From the NCBI RefSeq assembly GCF_002005565.1, contig NZ_BDJC01000019.1, positions 1 through 64,000 of the forward strand: DNA of 64,000 bases, in the 5' to 3' direction. The DNA is from Streptomyces sp. JHA26 (GTDB taxonomy: Bacteria; Actinomycetota; Actinomycetes; Streptomycetales; Streptomycetaceae). The translations under genes were made by a program, and so were the position numbers. Under the pieces are notes generated by a model. It had not been told where the DNA came from. It was given only the letters and a program-made list of their open reading frames with translations, and did not search any database. Shown here piece by piece: positions 43,543 to 57,258 of the stretch (positions are counted from its first letter, which is position 1; each line of letters begins with the position of its first letter).

Positions 43543-44271
43543 ATGGCGGTCCTCGTCGCGCTCGGCGCGTTCCTGATGACGCTGGCCGGCGGCTGGACGG
43601 CACAGCGCGTGACCGACCGGCGCCACCTGGTCCTGGGCCTGGCCGGCGGCCTGATGCTGGGCGTGGTCGGCCTCGACCTGCTGCCGGAGGCGCTGGAGGC
43701 GGCCGGCGACGAGGTGTTCGGCGTCCCGGCGGCACTGCTGCTGTTCGTCGCGGGATTCCTCCTCGCCCACCTGGTGGAACGCCTGCTGGCCGCCCGCCGC
43801 GCCGCGCACGGCGCCGACGAGCACGGTCACCGCACGCCCGAGGTGGGCCTGACGGCGGCCGCCGCGATGGTCGGGCACAGCGCGATGGACGGCGTGGCGA
43901 TCGGCGCGGCCTTCCAGGTCGGCGGCGGCATGGGCGCGGCCGTCGCGATGGCCGTGGTCGCCCACGACTTCGCGGACGGCTTCAACACCTACACACTGAC
44001 CAGCCTGTACGGGAACGCCCGCCGCCGGGCGCTCACCATGCTCGTCGCCGACGCCCTGGCCCCCGTCGTCGGCGCGGCGTCCACGCTCTTCCTCACGATC
44101 CCGGAGGGCGCCCTCGGCGCGTACCTCGGCCTCTTCGGCGGCGTACTGCTCTACCTCGCCGCCGCCGAGATCCTGCCCGAGGCCCACCACGAGCACCCCG
44201 CCCGCTCGACCCTGCTGTGCACGGTCGCCGGCGCGGCGTTCATCTGGCTGGTGGTGGGCCTCGCCGAGTGA
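43543..44271 (+). CDS. ZIP family metal permease
   Basis: The 242-residue membrane protein has about eight TM helices and the ZIP metal site in two helices: AAMVGHSAMDGVAIGAAF and VAHDFADGFNTYTL. A short His-bearing loop (ADEHGHRTPE) lies between. The ATG at 43543 (GAAGGG upstream) is preferred over a TTG at 43492. ZIP proteins take up Zn, Mn, Fe or Co. Between the two cobalamin runs a cobalt role is plausible but unproven. Its stop is 11 bp from the convergent cobI stop, with no room for a terminator. Confidence 0.88.
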   Translation: MAVLVALGAFLMTLAGGWTAQRVTDRRHLVLGLAGGLMLGVVGLDLLPEALEAAGDEVFGVPAALLLFVAGFLLAHLVERLLAARRAAHGADEHGHRTPEVGLTAAAAMVGHSAMDGVAIGAAFQVGGGMGAAVAMAVVAHDFADGFNTYTLTSLYGNARRRALTMLVADALAPVVGAASTLFLTIPEGALGAYLGLFGGVLLYLAAAEILPEAHHEHPARSTLLCTVAGAAFIWLVVGLAE

Positions 44272-44282
44272 GGTGCCGGCGC

Positions 44283-45014
44283 TCACAGCTTGCCGCCCCG
44301 GCCGTCCTCGCGCCGCGCCGGTGCGATGAGCGTCGACAGGTAGGGCAGCGGCGCCCCGTCCAGCTCGGCGGCCGGCCGCACCGACTCCTCCGGCAGCCCC
44401 AGCGCCGAACCCCACACCGCGTCGCCGAGCCGCCCGGTCTCCCGCAGCACCTCGGCGACCTCGGCCGCCTGCCGGCCGAACTTGTACGCGACGACCGTCC
44501 CCGGCCCGTTCAGCGCGTCCTTGAGCACGGCCGACCCGGCGGTCACCGGCACCAGCGTCAGCGGCTCCGTGCCCTCCGTCAGCACCGCACCCGAGCGGGC
44601 CGCGAGGTCCTGCATGGCGGTGATGCCCGGCACGGTCTCCACGACGGTGCCCGGCACCAGCTCGCCGACGGTCTGCGCGAGATACGTGAACGTGGAGTAC
44701 ACGTTGGGGTCGCCGATGGTCGCGAAGGCGACGGACCCGTGCTCCCGCAGCAGCCCGGCCACCCGCTCCCCGGCCGCGTCCCAGGCGGCCTCCCGGCGGG
44801 CCCGGTCGGTGCGCTCGTTCAGCGCGAACACGACCCGGACGACCTTCTCGGCACCCACGTAGTGCAGCACGGTCGCCTCGGCGCGGCCCCGCTCGCCCGT
44901 GTCCATCACGGGCACGACGACGACCTCGGCGGCCCGCAGCGCGTTGACCCCCTTGACGGTCACCAGCTCCGGGTCCCCGGGCCCGACCCCCACCCCGATC
45001 AGCCTGCTGCTCAT
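44283..45014 (-). CDS. cobI: Precorrin-2 C20-methyltransferase
   Basis: The 243-residue SAM methyltransferase has LIGVGVGPGDPELVTVKGVNALR, VAFATIGDPNVYSTFTYLA, VETVPGITAMQDLAARSG and VVAYKFGRQAAEV. It is the last gene of the riboswitch-led run; ATG 45014 overlaps the cobB stop (ATGA). Confidence 0.95.
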   Translation of the reverse strand: MSSRLIGVGVGPGDPELVTVKGVNALRAAEVVVVPVMDTGERGRAEATVLHYVGAEKVVRVVFALNERTDRARREAAWDAAGERVAGLLREHGSVAFATIGDPNVYSTFTYLAQTVGELVPGTVVETVPGITAMQDLAARSGAVLTEGTEPLTLVPVTAGSAVLKDALNGPGTVVAYKFGRQAAEVAEVLRETGRLGDAVWGSALGLPEESVRPAAELDGAPLPYLSTLIAPARREDGRGGKL

Positions 45015-46390
45015 GACGTCCGGCACCTCTCCACGAACCGACGGGCGACACCGGGCTCGGCCGCCCAGTGCGTGTGCAGATAGCTCGCGTGCACACCGCG
45101 CTCCACAAAACCCTCGACGCGCCGCTCGGGCGCCCGCATCCCCCACGCCGGCGCCGCCCCGGCCCCCGGCTCCACGACCGTCCGGTGGAACTCGTGCCCC
45201 CGCAGCCGCGTCCCCGCGGCGGCCAGCGCGCTGTCGCTCACGGCCACCGCGTCCCGGTAGCCCAGGGTGAGCCGCTCGGACATCCGCGCGGAGGCGTCCA
45301 GCACCCCGCACATCGGCAGCCCGTCCAGGTCCCGGCACAGGTACAGCAGCCCCGCGCACTCGGCGGCGACGGGAGCACCGCTGAGCGCCAGCTCGGCGAC
45401 GGACTTCCGCAGCCCCTCGTTGGCGGACAGCTCGGAGGCGTAGACCTCGGGGAACCCGCCGCCGATGACGAGCCCCCGCGTGCCCTCGGGCAGCTCCTCG
45501 TCCCGCAGCGGGTCGAACGTGACGACCTCGGCCCCGGCGGCGGCGAGCAGCTCGGCGTGCTCGGCGTAGGAGAAGGTGAAGGCGGCCCCGCCGGCGACGG
45601 CGACTCCGACACCCCGGCCGGCCGCCCCCGGAGACGACGGGGGCGGGGACCCCACGGCCTCACCCGCGTCCCACACCCCGCAGGACAACGCACCGGCACC
45701 ACGCGCCAGCCCGGCCAGCGCCTCCAGATCACACCCGGCGGCCACCTGTGCCGCCATCGCGGCGACGGCCTCCACCGCCGAGGTCCGCCGCTCGGCGACC
45801 GGCACCAACCCCAGGTGGCGCGACGGCACGTCCACCTGCGGCGCCCGCCGCAACACCCCCAGCACCGGCACCCCGACGGAGTCCACCGCCTCCCGCAGCA
45901 GCGCCTCGTGCCGGTCCGACCCGACCTTGTTGAGGATCACGCCCCCGATCCGCACCTCCGGATCGAAGGACACGAACCCGTGCACCAGCGCCGCCACCGA
46001 CCGCGACTGCGACGACGCGTCCACGACCAGCACCACCGGCGCCCGCAGCAGCTTGGCCACCTGTGCGGTGGACGCCAGTTCCCCTTCCCCCGCCGCCCCG
46101 TCGTACAGCCCCATCACGCCCTCGACCACGGCGATGTCGCACCCGCGCGCCCCGTGCAGGAACAGCGGCCCGACCAGTTCGGGCCCGCACAGGTACGCGT
46201 CGAGGTTGCGCCCCGTCCGCCCGGTGGCGAGCGCGTGGTACCCGGGGTCGATGTAGTCGGGCCCGACCTTGTGCGGGGACACGGCGAGCCCCCGCGCGGC
46301 GAACGCGGCCATCAGCCCCGTGGCGACGGTGGTCTTGCCGCTGCCCGAGGAGGGCGCGGCGACGACCAGCCGGGGAACGGAGGAGGTCAC
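45011..46390 (-). CDS. cobB: Hydrogenobyrinic/cobyrinic acid a,c-diamide synthase
   Basis: The 459-residue enzyme amidates the a and c carboxylates using glutamine and ATP. The N-terminal P-loop (LVVAAPSSGSGKTTVATGLMAAF) belongs to a dethiobiotin-synthetase-like domain, with VGPDYIDPGYH and VVEGVMGLYDG. The C-terminal glutaminase has the nucleophile Cys in VAAECAGLLYLC and late His residues in LRGHEFHRT and HASYLHTHW. GTG 46390 overlaps cobO; another GTG is one codon upstream. Confidence 0.95.
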   Translation of the reverse strand: MTSSVPRLVVAAPSSGSGKTTVATGLMAAFAARGLAVSPHKVGPDYIDPGYHALATGRTGRNLDAYLCGPELVGPLFLHGARGCDIAVVEGVMGLYDGAAGEGELASTAQVAKLLRAPVVLVVDASSQSRSVAALVHGFVSFDPEVRIGGVILNKVGSDRHEALLREAVDSVGVPVLGVLRRAPQVDVPSRHLGLVPVAERRTSAVEAVAAMAAQVAAGCDLEALAGLARGAGALSCGVWDAGEAVGSPPPSSPGAAGRGVGVAVAGGAAFTFSYAEHAELLAAAGAEVVTFDPLRDEELPEGTRGLVIGGGFPEVYASELSANEGLRKSVAELALSGAPVAAECAGLLYLCRDLDGLPMCGVLDASARMSERLTLGYRDAVAVSDSALAAAGTRLRGHEFHRTVVEPGAGAAPAWGMRAPERRVEGFVERGVHASYLHTHWAAEPGVARRFVERCRTS

Positions 46391-46986
46391 CACTCGATGC
46401 CCCTCTGCCCCTTCTGCCCGGTGTCCATCGGGTGCTTCACCTTGGACATGTCGGTGACGAGGTCCGCGAACTCCACCAGCTTCTCCGGCGCGTTCCGCCC
46501 GGTGATCACGACATGCTGGGTCCCGGGCCGGTCGCGCAGCACGGACACGACCTCGTCGGTGTCGACCCACCCCCAGTGCATCGGGTAGGCGAACTCGTCC
46601 AGCACGTACAGCTTGTACGTCTCGGCGGCCAGGTCCCGCTTGACCTGCTCCCAGCCCTCGCGGGCCTTCTCCTCGTTGTCCAGCTGCGCGTCGCGCTGGA
46701 CCCAGGACCAGCCCTCGCCCATCTTGTGCCAGTCGACGGACCCGCCCTCACCGCTGGCGCCGAGCACCCGCAGCGCGTTCTCCTCGCCGACCTTCCACTT
46801 CGCCGACTTGACGAACTGGAACACCCCGATCGGCCACCCCTGGTTCCAGGCGCGCAGCGCCAGCCCGAAGGCGGCGGTGGACTTGCCCTTCCCGACGCCC
46901 GTGTGCACGACGACCAGCGGACGGTTGCGCCGCTGACGGGTCGTCAGTCCGTCGTCCGGTACGACACTCGGCTTCCCCTGCGGCAT
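46387..46986 (-). CDS. cobO: Cob(I)yrinic acid a,c-diamide adenosyltransferase
   Basis: The 199-residue CobA/CobO-type P-loop enzyme (VVHTGVGKGKSTAAFGLALRAW) adds the adenosyl ligand to cobalt. KWKVGEENALRVLGASGEGGSVDWHKMGEGW and VLDEFAYPMHWGWVDTDEVV are family segments. The start shares its base with the chelatase stop (TAATG), so translation is coupled. Confidence 0.95.
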   Translation of the reverse strand: MPQGKPSVVPDDGLTTRQRRNRPLVVVHTGVGKGKSTAAFGLALRAWNQGWPIGVFQFVKSAKWKVGEENALRVLGASGEGGSVDWHKMGEGWSWVQRDAQLDNEEKAREGWEQVKRDLAAETYKLYVLDEFAYPMHWGWVDTDEVVSVLRDRPGTQHVVITGRNAPEKLVEFADLVTDMSKVKHPMDTGQKGQRGIEW

Positions 46987-48994
46987 TACGCGACCCTCCT
47001 GCTGCCCTGAACGTCCTTCACGAGCCCGGCGATCGAGTCCGCCCGCAGCTCGTCCAGCGTCACCGCCGTACCGCCCAGCTCGTCCGCGAGCCGCCCGGCG
47101 AGCCCCAGCCGCACCGGCCCGGACTCGCAGTCCACGACCACGGAGGCGGTGCCCTCGGCCGCGAACAGCCGCGCAGCACGCGAGGCCAGTGCCACGGGCT
47201 CGGGGCCCCCGGTGGCCCGGCCGTCGGTCACGACCACGACCAGCGCCCGCCGCGCCGGGTCCCGCAGCCGCTCCACCCGCAGCACCTCGTGCGCCTTGAG
47301 GAGCCCGGCCGCGAGCGGCGTACGGCCACCGGTCGGCAGCGACTCCAGCCGGGCGGCCGCCGCGTCCACCGACGAGGTCGGCGGCAGCGCCACGTCGGCG
47401 GCCGAACCCCGGAAGGTCACCAGCCCCACCTTGTCCCGCCGCTGGTAGGCGTCCAGCAGCAGCGACAGCACGGCACCCTTGACGGCACTCATCCGCTGCC
47501 GCGCGGCCATCGACCCGGAGGCGTCGACGACGAACAGCACGAGGTTGCCCTCACGCCCCTCGCGCGTCGCCTGCCGCAGATCGTCCCGGCGCACCACCAG
47601 CCCCGGCCCACTGCGGCCCCGCGCCCGCTGGTGCGGGGCGGCGGCCTGCACGGTGGCGGCCAGGTGCAGCTTGGTCAGGGACCCCTGCGGCCGCCGGGCG
47701 CCCGTGGTCCGCCCGTGCTCGGTCCGCGCCCGTGAACGCCGCCCGGCGGAACCCTCGCCCAGCCCCGGCACGCTCAGCACCTTGGTCCGGAACGGCTCGG
47801 CGGCCCGCGCCGGCTGCTGCTCCCCGGCACCGGAACCGGACGGCTGCGGCTCGCCGCCCTCCCCGGCCTCGGGCCGCGCGGCCGCGTCCCCGTCGCCCTG
47901 GGGCGCGTCATCGGGCTCGGGCTGTCCACCGGGCCCGCCGCCGGGACCCGGGTCGGGATCGTCGTCCCCGTTCCCGTCCTCGCCCTGCCCGCCGAACTCC
48001 TCCAGCGTCTCGTCGAGCTTGTCCTCGTCGAGGCCCGGCGCATCGAAAGGATTGCGTCGCCGCCGATGAGGCAGCGCCAGCAACGCGGCCTGCCGCACAT
48101 CTTCGGCCAGTACGTCGGTCCGCCCGGCCCACGCCGCTAGCGCCGTCGCCGTCCGCGCCATCACGATGTCGGCCCGCATGCCGTCCACCTCGAAGGCGGC
48201 ACAGGTCGCCGCGATCTGCCGCAGCGCCCCGTCGCCCAGGCGCACCGACGGCAGCAGCTCCCGCGCCGCCACGATCCGCGCCCGTACGGCGGCCTCCTCG
48301 TCGGCCCAGCGCGCGGCGAACCCGGCCGGGTCGTCGTCGTACGCCAGCCGGCGCCGCACGACCTCCACACGCTGGTCGGGCTCGCGCGAGGCGGCGACCT
48401 CGACGGTGAGGCCGAAGCGGTCGAGCAACTGCGGTCGCAGTTCCCCCTCTTCGGGGTTCATGGTGCCGACCAGCAGGAACTTCGAGGCATGCCGTACGGA
48501 GACGCCCTCGCGCTCGACGTACGACGCGCCCATCGCGGCGGCGTCCAGCAGGAGGTCCACGAGGTGGTCGTGCAGGAGGTTGACCTCGTCGACGTACAGG
48601 ATCCCGCGGTGCGCGTCGGCCAGCAGTCCCGGCTCGAAGGCCTTCACGCCCTCCGCCAGCGCCCGCTCGATGTCGAGGGCGCCCACCAGCCGGTCCTCGG
48701 AGGCGCCGACGGGCAGCTCGACCATCCGCGCGGGGCGTGCGGCGGACGCGCCCGACTCGTGCGGCCCGTCCGGGCACGCGGGGTCGGGAGAGGCGGGGTC
48801 ACACGAGAAGCGGCACCCGGAGACGACGGACACCTCCGGCATGAGCGCCGACAGCGCACGCACGGCCGTGCTCTTCGCGGTGCCCTTCTCACCACGGACC
48901 AGCACACCGCCGACCGCCGGGCTGACCGCGTTGAGGAGCAGAGCCAGGCGCAGGTCGTCCTGACCCACGACGGCCGTGAACGGGAACGGGGTAC

Positions 48995-48998
<4 letters not shown>
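46986..48998 (-). CDS. Fused ChlI/ChlD-type AAA+ and VWA cobaltochelatase subunit
   Basis: The 670-residue protein has an AAA+ domain (Walker A GEKGTAKSTA near residue 40; Walker B ILYVDEVNLL). An acidic Gly/Pro/Glu linker follows (about residues 355-430). The C-terminal VWA domain has a MIDAS motif DASGSM and VVVTDGRAT. This single chain does the work of separate CobS and CobT, powering cobalt insertion by CobN. GTG 48998 overlaps the cobN stop. Confidence 0.92.
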
Positions 48999-52644
<3,646 letters not shown>

Positions 52645-52648
<4 letters not shown>

Positions 52649-54153
52649 GCAGGCGCTCCCGGTGGGATGAAGGGCAGTCCTTGCGGCGCGCCGGACTCGA
52701 TGAGCCGCCACAGCGCGTCCGTGTCCGCGTGCTGTTCGATCAGGTCGCCGAGCCGGTCGAGCTGCTCCTCGCGCAGCGCGGCGAACGAGGTGTCGGGGGC
52801 CGGCACGAAGCGGCGGCCCGCGGCGGCGGCCACCTCACGCAGGAACGCCCGCCGGAAGCCGTCCGACTCCAGCGAGCCGTGCCAGTGCGTGCCCCAGGTC
52901 TGTCCGACCCGGCAACCGTCCAGGAAGGGATCGCCCCCTACGACGTCGGCGACCCCGTGGTGGATCTCGTACCCCTCGACGCGCTCGCCGAGGGCCTCGC
53001 CGACGGGCCGGGTGAGGGTCTTCTCGCGGGCGAACCGCACCCGCACGGGCAGCAGCCCGAGCCCGTCCACGTGCCCGGCGCGCGACTCGACCTCGTCCTC
53101 GATGTGCTCGCCCAGGAGCTGGAAGCCGCCGCAGATCCCGAGCACGGGCCGCCGCTCGGCGACCCTCCGGGCGATCGCGTCCGCGAGCCCCCGCTCCCGC
53201 AGCCACTGAAGCGCCCGGACGGTACCGCGCGTCCCCGGCACGACCACGAGGTCGGCGTCGGCCAGCTCCTCCGGCCGGTCCACGAACCGCACCACGACAC
53301 CCGGTTCGGCGGCCAGCGCGTCCACGTCCGTGAAGTTGGACATCAGCGGGACCGCGCAGACCGCGACCCGCAGCACGTCCTCGCCGACCGGCGGGGCGAC
53401 GACCGACTCCCGCACCGTCCCGCGCAGCGAGACACGCAGTCCGTCCTCCTCGTCGATGCCGAGCCCGTGGCGGAAGGGCAGCACGCCGTACGTCCGCCGC
53501 CCGGTGAGGCCGTGCAGCATGTCGAGGCCCGGCTCCAGCAGGGACACGTCGCCGCGGAACTTGTTGACGAGGAACCCGGCGACCAGCGCCTGGTCCTCGG
53601 GCGACAGCAGCGCCACCGTGCCGAAGAAGGACGCGAAGACGCCCCCGCGGTCGATGTCGCCGACGACGAGGACCGGGAGCCCGGCGCCCCGGGCGATCCC
53701 CATGTTCACGATGTCGGTGCGGCGCAGGTTGATCTCGGCCGGGCTGCCGGCCCCCTCGCAGATCACCGCGTCGTACGTGCCCCGCAGCTCGGCCAGGCAG
53801 TCGAGCACCGTGCCGAGCAGCCGCTGCTGCCGGCCGCCGTGGTAGCCGCGGGCGCTCATCTCCCCGACCGGCTTGCCGAGCAGCACGACCTGGCTGCTCC
53901 GCTCGCCGCCCGGCTTGAGCAGCACCGGGTTCATCAGCGCGGTCGGCTCCACCCGGCACGCCTGCGCCTGCATGGCCTGGGCCCGCCCGATCTCGGCGCC
54001 CTCGAGGGTGACGAAGGAGTTGAGCGACATGTTCTGCGCCTTGAAGGGCGCCACCTTCACGCCCTGCCGCACCAGCCAGCGGCAGATCCCGGCGGTGACG
54101 ACGCTCTTGCCGGCGTCGGAGGTGGTGCCGGCGACGAGGAGGCCACCGTTCAT
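52645..54153 (-). CDS. cobQ: Cobyric acid synthase
   Basis: The 502-residue glutamine-dependent amidotransferase amidates positions b, d, e and g. The N-terminal P-loop-like domain is [23 protein letters not shown] and [12 protein letters not shown], with [11 protein letters not shown]. The C-terminal glutaminase has Cys in [12 protein letters not shown] and His in [14 protein letters not shown] 54153 overlaps cobD. Confidence 0.96.
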
Positions 54154-55115
54154 GACGTACGTCCCTTCCTGCCGATCCCGCGGACGAGCAGCCGCGCGCC
54201 CGCGCACACGCCCAGCGCCAGCCAGTTCACGCGCCGGGACAGCCGTACGGCCCGCTCGATGTCGCCGGATCCGGCCCGGACGGCGCGCCCCGCCGCCCCG
54301 TTGAGCACCGGCCGGTGCTCGACCCGGCCGCCGTAGGAGAGGGTCCCGCCGAGCCGCACGCCCAGGGCGCCCGCGAAGGACGCCTCCACCGGACCGGCGT
54401 TGGGGCTCGGGTGCCGTGCGGCGTCGGTGCGCCAGGCCCGTGCGGCGCCCCGGGGATCGTCGCCGGCCACGGTGGTCAGGACGGCGGTCAGACGGGCGCC
54501 CGGCCAGCCCGCGAGGTCGTCGAGCCGGGCCGAGGCCCAGCCGTACCGCCGGTACCTGGGCGACTTGTGGCCGACCATGGCGTCCAGGGTGTTCACGGCC
54601 CGGAAGCCGAGCAGCCCCGGCACTCCGGCGACGGCGCCCCACACCAGGGCGCCCACGACCGCGTCGGAGGTGTTCTCGGCGACGGACTCCACGACGGCCC
54701 GGGCGATCCCGTCGGCGTCCAGCGCCTGCGGGTCCCGCCCGCACAGGTGCGGCAGCCGGGCCCGGGCCGCCTCGACGTCGCCGGCGTCCAGGGCCCGTCC
54801 GATCGCGCGGGCCTCGCGGGCCAGCGAGGTCCCGCCGACGACGGCCCAGGTGGCGGCGCCGGTCAGGGCGACGGAGGCGGCGGGGGAGGGACGGACGGCG
54901 CGGGCGGCGGCGGCCCCGAGGGCGGCGGCGCCGCCGGCGCACACGGCGGTGTGCAGCGCGCCCCAGCCCCGGTGGTCACGCCACAGCACCCGTTCCACGG
55001 CACCGGCGGCACGGCCGAACGCGGCGACCGGGTGCCCGCGGCGCGGATCGCCGAGGAGGAGGTCACCGAGGAGGCCGGCGGCGGCGCCGTACGCGAAGAC
55101 GCGTTCGGCGCGCAC
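54150..55115 (-). CDS. cobD: Adenosylcobinamide-phosphate synthase (CbiB-like)
   Basis: The 321-residue membrane protein has the CobD/CbiB pattern: [96 protein letters not shown] and [22 protein letters not shown]. It attaches the aminopropanol arm to cobyric acid. It starts at a GTG about 85 bases downstream of the riboswitch and is the first gene of the riboswitch run. Confidence 0.94.
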   Translation of the reverse strand: MRAERVFAYGAAAGLLGDLLLGDPRRGHPVAAFGRAAGAVERVLWRDHRGWGALHTAVCAGGAAALGAAAARAVRPSPAASVALTGAATWAVVGGTSLAREARAIGRALDAGDVEAARARLPHLCGRDPQALDADGIARAVVESVAENTSDAVVGALVWGAVAGVPGLLGFRAVNTLDAMVGHKSPRYRRYGWASARLDDLAGWPGARLTAVLTTVAGDDPRGAARAWRTDAARHPSPNAGPVEASFAGALGVRLGGTLSYGGRVEHRPVLNGAAGRAVRAGSGDIERAVRLSRRVNWLALGVCAGARLLVRGIGRKGRTS

Positions 55116-55199
55116 GGCTCAGCCGGCCGTGGAAGCCGTGGGAAGGGACAGCGGAGGTGTGTCGCTGGTGAGCCTGGAGCGGCAGCCGCGCATGGCGAT

Positions 55200-55350
55200 A
55201 TGTCCTCACTCAGGGTGTCCACGCCCTGGTTCGACGAAATCGGCGATGAGAGTTCCTGGCTCCCGGGGCCGTACTCGCGTACCTCCCCGGTGACAGTGGC
55301 GGGACCGCGCCGGACTTGCACCGGCTTCCTCTCCTGTCGCCGTCATGGCT
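55200..55350 (-). ncRNA. Cobalamin riboswitch
   Basis: Read on the minus strand, the leader contains GCCGGTGCAAGTCCGGC followed by GCGGTCCCGCCACTGTCA (55291-55325), the conserved core of adenosylcobalamin aptamers. AGCCAGGAACTC and the distal GGCGTGGACACCCTGAGTGAGGA follow. It precedes cobD and should repress the seven-gene run when cobalamin is plentiful. The boundaries are approximate. Confidence 0.93.
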
Positions 55351-55454
55351 CCGGCAGTCCACCACGGTCCGCGAACAGCCGTCAACTTGCCGTTGACCTG
55401 CGCCGGGGGAGTGTGCGAAGGCCCACACGCGGGTGGTGTGCGCCGGCGCGGGAA

Positions 55455-55500
55455 AGCACGGGGGCGCGGGACGGTGGAGTCCGTCCCGCGCCCCCGTGCT
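55455..55500. terminator. 20-bp-stem hairpin after the PiT operon
   Basis: AGCACGGGGGCGCGGGACGG pairs perfectly with its complement around a TGGAGT loop, 12 bp after the small-membrane-protein stop. It separates that minus-strand operon from the riboswitch transcript. Confidence 0.92.
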
Positions 55501-55512
55501 CTCCCGTGCAGG

Positions 55513-55734
55513 TCAGGCGACGATCAGGTAGATCCCGTACGCCACCGCCGCCGCGCAGGCCGCGAAGCAGGCGTAGGCGCCGGTGACCGCGAGCGCCGCG
55601 GAACCGCCCCGGGCGGCGGCCCGCTCCTGGCGGGACAGGCCGGCGATGCCGAGGGTGAACAGGGTCACCAGGGCCACGGTGGCCACGAGGCTGACCCCGA
55701 AGACGGAGCCGAGGGCTGCCCAGTCGATAGTCAT
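55513..55734 (-). CDS. Small two-TM protein downstream of PiT transporter
   Basis: This 73-residue protein has two hydrophobic helices (about residues 10-32 and 46-70) joined by a short basic loop (SRQERAAARGG). It lies 34 bp after the phosphate transporter on the same strand and before a strong terminator, so it is the second gene of that operon. I know no function. A modulator of the transporter is one possibility. Confidence 0.75.
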   Translation of the reverse strand: MTIDWAALGSVFGVSLVATVALVTLFTLGIAGLSRQERAAARGGSAALAVTGAYACFAACAAAVAYGIYLIVA

Positions 55735-55768
55735 GGCGGTTCTCTTCCTTCGTGTCCGGCGGGCGGGC

Positions 55769-57022
55769 TCAGACGGGGGTGGCGGCCGACGGGGCCTTGG
55801 TGCCGGAGGCGGCGGCCGGGGCCGCGACGGTGGCGGTGAGCTCCTCGCCCACGCCCGCCGGGGGCGGGGTCACGGCGGCGATCGCCGTGGTCACCACACC
55901 GGCCGGCTCGGACTCCGGCTCGTCGCCCGCGATGACGTTCGTGTGGTCGACGACCTCACGCCGGGAGATCCGCCAGATCGCGAAGCTGGAGGCGACCAGG
56001 AAGACCGCCACGAGCGCCGTGCCCCAGTCCCCGAAGCCGCAGACCCACTCGGCGAGCGCGCCGACCAGGGCCGCGGCCGGCAGGGTCAGGCCCCAGGCGA
56101 CGAACATGCGGGTGGCCGTGGACCAGCGCACCACGCCGCCCTTGCGGCCGAGGCCCGCGCCCATGACCGCGCCGGAGACCGAGTGCGTGGTGGAGAGGGA
56201 GAAACCGAGGTGGGAGGAGGCCAGGATGACCGTGGCGGCGCTGGTCTGGGCGGCGAAGCCCTGCTGCGGCTGGAGGTCGGTCAGGCCCTTGCCCATGGTG
56301 CGGATGATGCGCCAGCCGCCGAGGTAGGTGCCGAGCGCGATGGCCAGGCCCGCGGACAGGACGACCCACACGGGCGGGTTCGAGCCGGGGGCGAGGGAGC
56401 CGCCGGCGATCAGGGCGAGGGTGATGATGCCCATCGTCTTCTGGGCGTCGTTGGTGCCGTGGGCGAGCGAGACCAGGCCGGCCGAGGCGATCTGCCCGGC
56501 CCGGTAGCCCTTCTCCGCGGCCCTGCCGTCGGCCTCGCGGCCGAGCGTGTACGTCAGCCGGGAGGCGAGCATCGCCGCGACGCCCGCGACGATCGGGGCG
56601 GCGACGGCCGGCAGCAGCACCTTGGTGACGAGCACGTCGCCGTGGACCGCCCCGACGCCCGCCGATGCGACGGCGGCGCCGATCAGACCGCCCATGAGGG
56701 CGTGCGAGGAACTGGACGGGAGCCCGACCAGCCAGGTCAGCAGGTTCCAGAGGATCGCGCCGACCAACGCGGCGAAGATGACCTCGGGACGGATGCCGGT
56801 CTCGTCGACGAGACCTTTGGAGATCGTGTTGGCGACCTCCACCGAGAGGAAGGCGCCGACAAGGTTCAGGGTGGCGGACATCGCCACCGCCACCTTGGGC
56901 TTGAGCGCACCGGTCGAAATGGTCGTCGCCATCGCGTTCGCGGTGTCGTGGAAACCGTTCGTGAAATCGAACGCGAGTGCGGTTACCACCACAATCGCGA
57001 GGATCAGCGAGAAGCTTTCCAT
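55769..57022 (-). CDS. pitH2: Low-affinity inorganic phosphate transporter, PiT family
   Basis: The 417-residue membrane protein has the duplicated PiT signature: TNGFHDTANAMATTISTGAL near residue 22, and SLAHGTNDAQKTMGIITLAL in the second half. There are about ten TM helices. It takes up metal-phosphate complexes with protons. The gene sits behind a clear PHO box, as recalled for pitH2 of Streptomyces coelicolor. Confidence 0.95.
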   Translation of the reverse strand: MESFSLILAIVVVTALAFDFTNGFHDTANAMATTISTGALKPKVAVAMSATLNLVGAFLSVEVANTISKGLVDETGIRPEVIFAALVGAILWNLLTWLVGLPSSSSHALMGGLIGAAVASAGVGAVHGDVLVTKVLLPAVAAPIVAGVAAMLASRLTYTLGREADGRAAEKGYRAGQIASAGLVSLAHGTNDAQKTMGIITLALIAGGSLAPGSNPPVWVVLSAGLAIALGTYLGGWRIIRTMGKGLTDLQPQQGFAAQTSAATVILASSHLGFSLSTTHSVSGAVMGAGLGRKGGVVRWSTATRMFVAWGLTLPAAALVGALAEWVCGFGDWGTALVAVFLVASSFAIWRISRREVVDHTNVIAGDEPESEPAGVVTTAIAAVTPPPAGVGEELTATVAAPAAASGTKAPSAATPV

Positions 57023-57051
57023 TTACCCAGGCAATCGTTCGAGGTCATTGG

Positions 57052-57091
57052 CGCGTTGAACGTAGGTAACCAGAGTGAACGGAAGGTGAAC
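57052..57091 (-). promoter_or_regulatory. PHO box (PhoP operator) of the phosphate transporter
   Basis: Read on the minus strand are two adjoining 11-base direct repeats, GTTCACCTTCC (57081-57091) and GTTCACTCTGG (57070-57080). Degenerate units GTTACCTACG and GTTCAACGCG follow. This matches the known PhoP consensus GTTCACC and lies 30-70 bp before the start codon, fitting PhoR-PhoP control. Confidence 0.85.
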
Positions 57092-57258
57092 TGGGCCGGG
57101 CTTCATCGTGACCGGAAACGGCGTGGTGACCTCCGCGAACGCCTGCGCTGCGTGCCCGCGCCGACGCTCTCCGGAGACGTGCCTGGCAGGATCGCCGCGA
57201 GGCGCCGACGCGCGGCGCGGCGAGGGGCGTGCGGGACGCCCGGCAGGAGGCGGGAACT

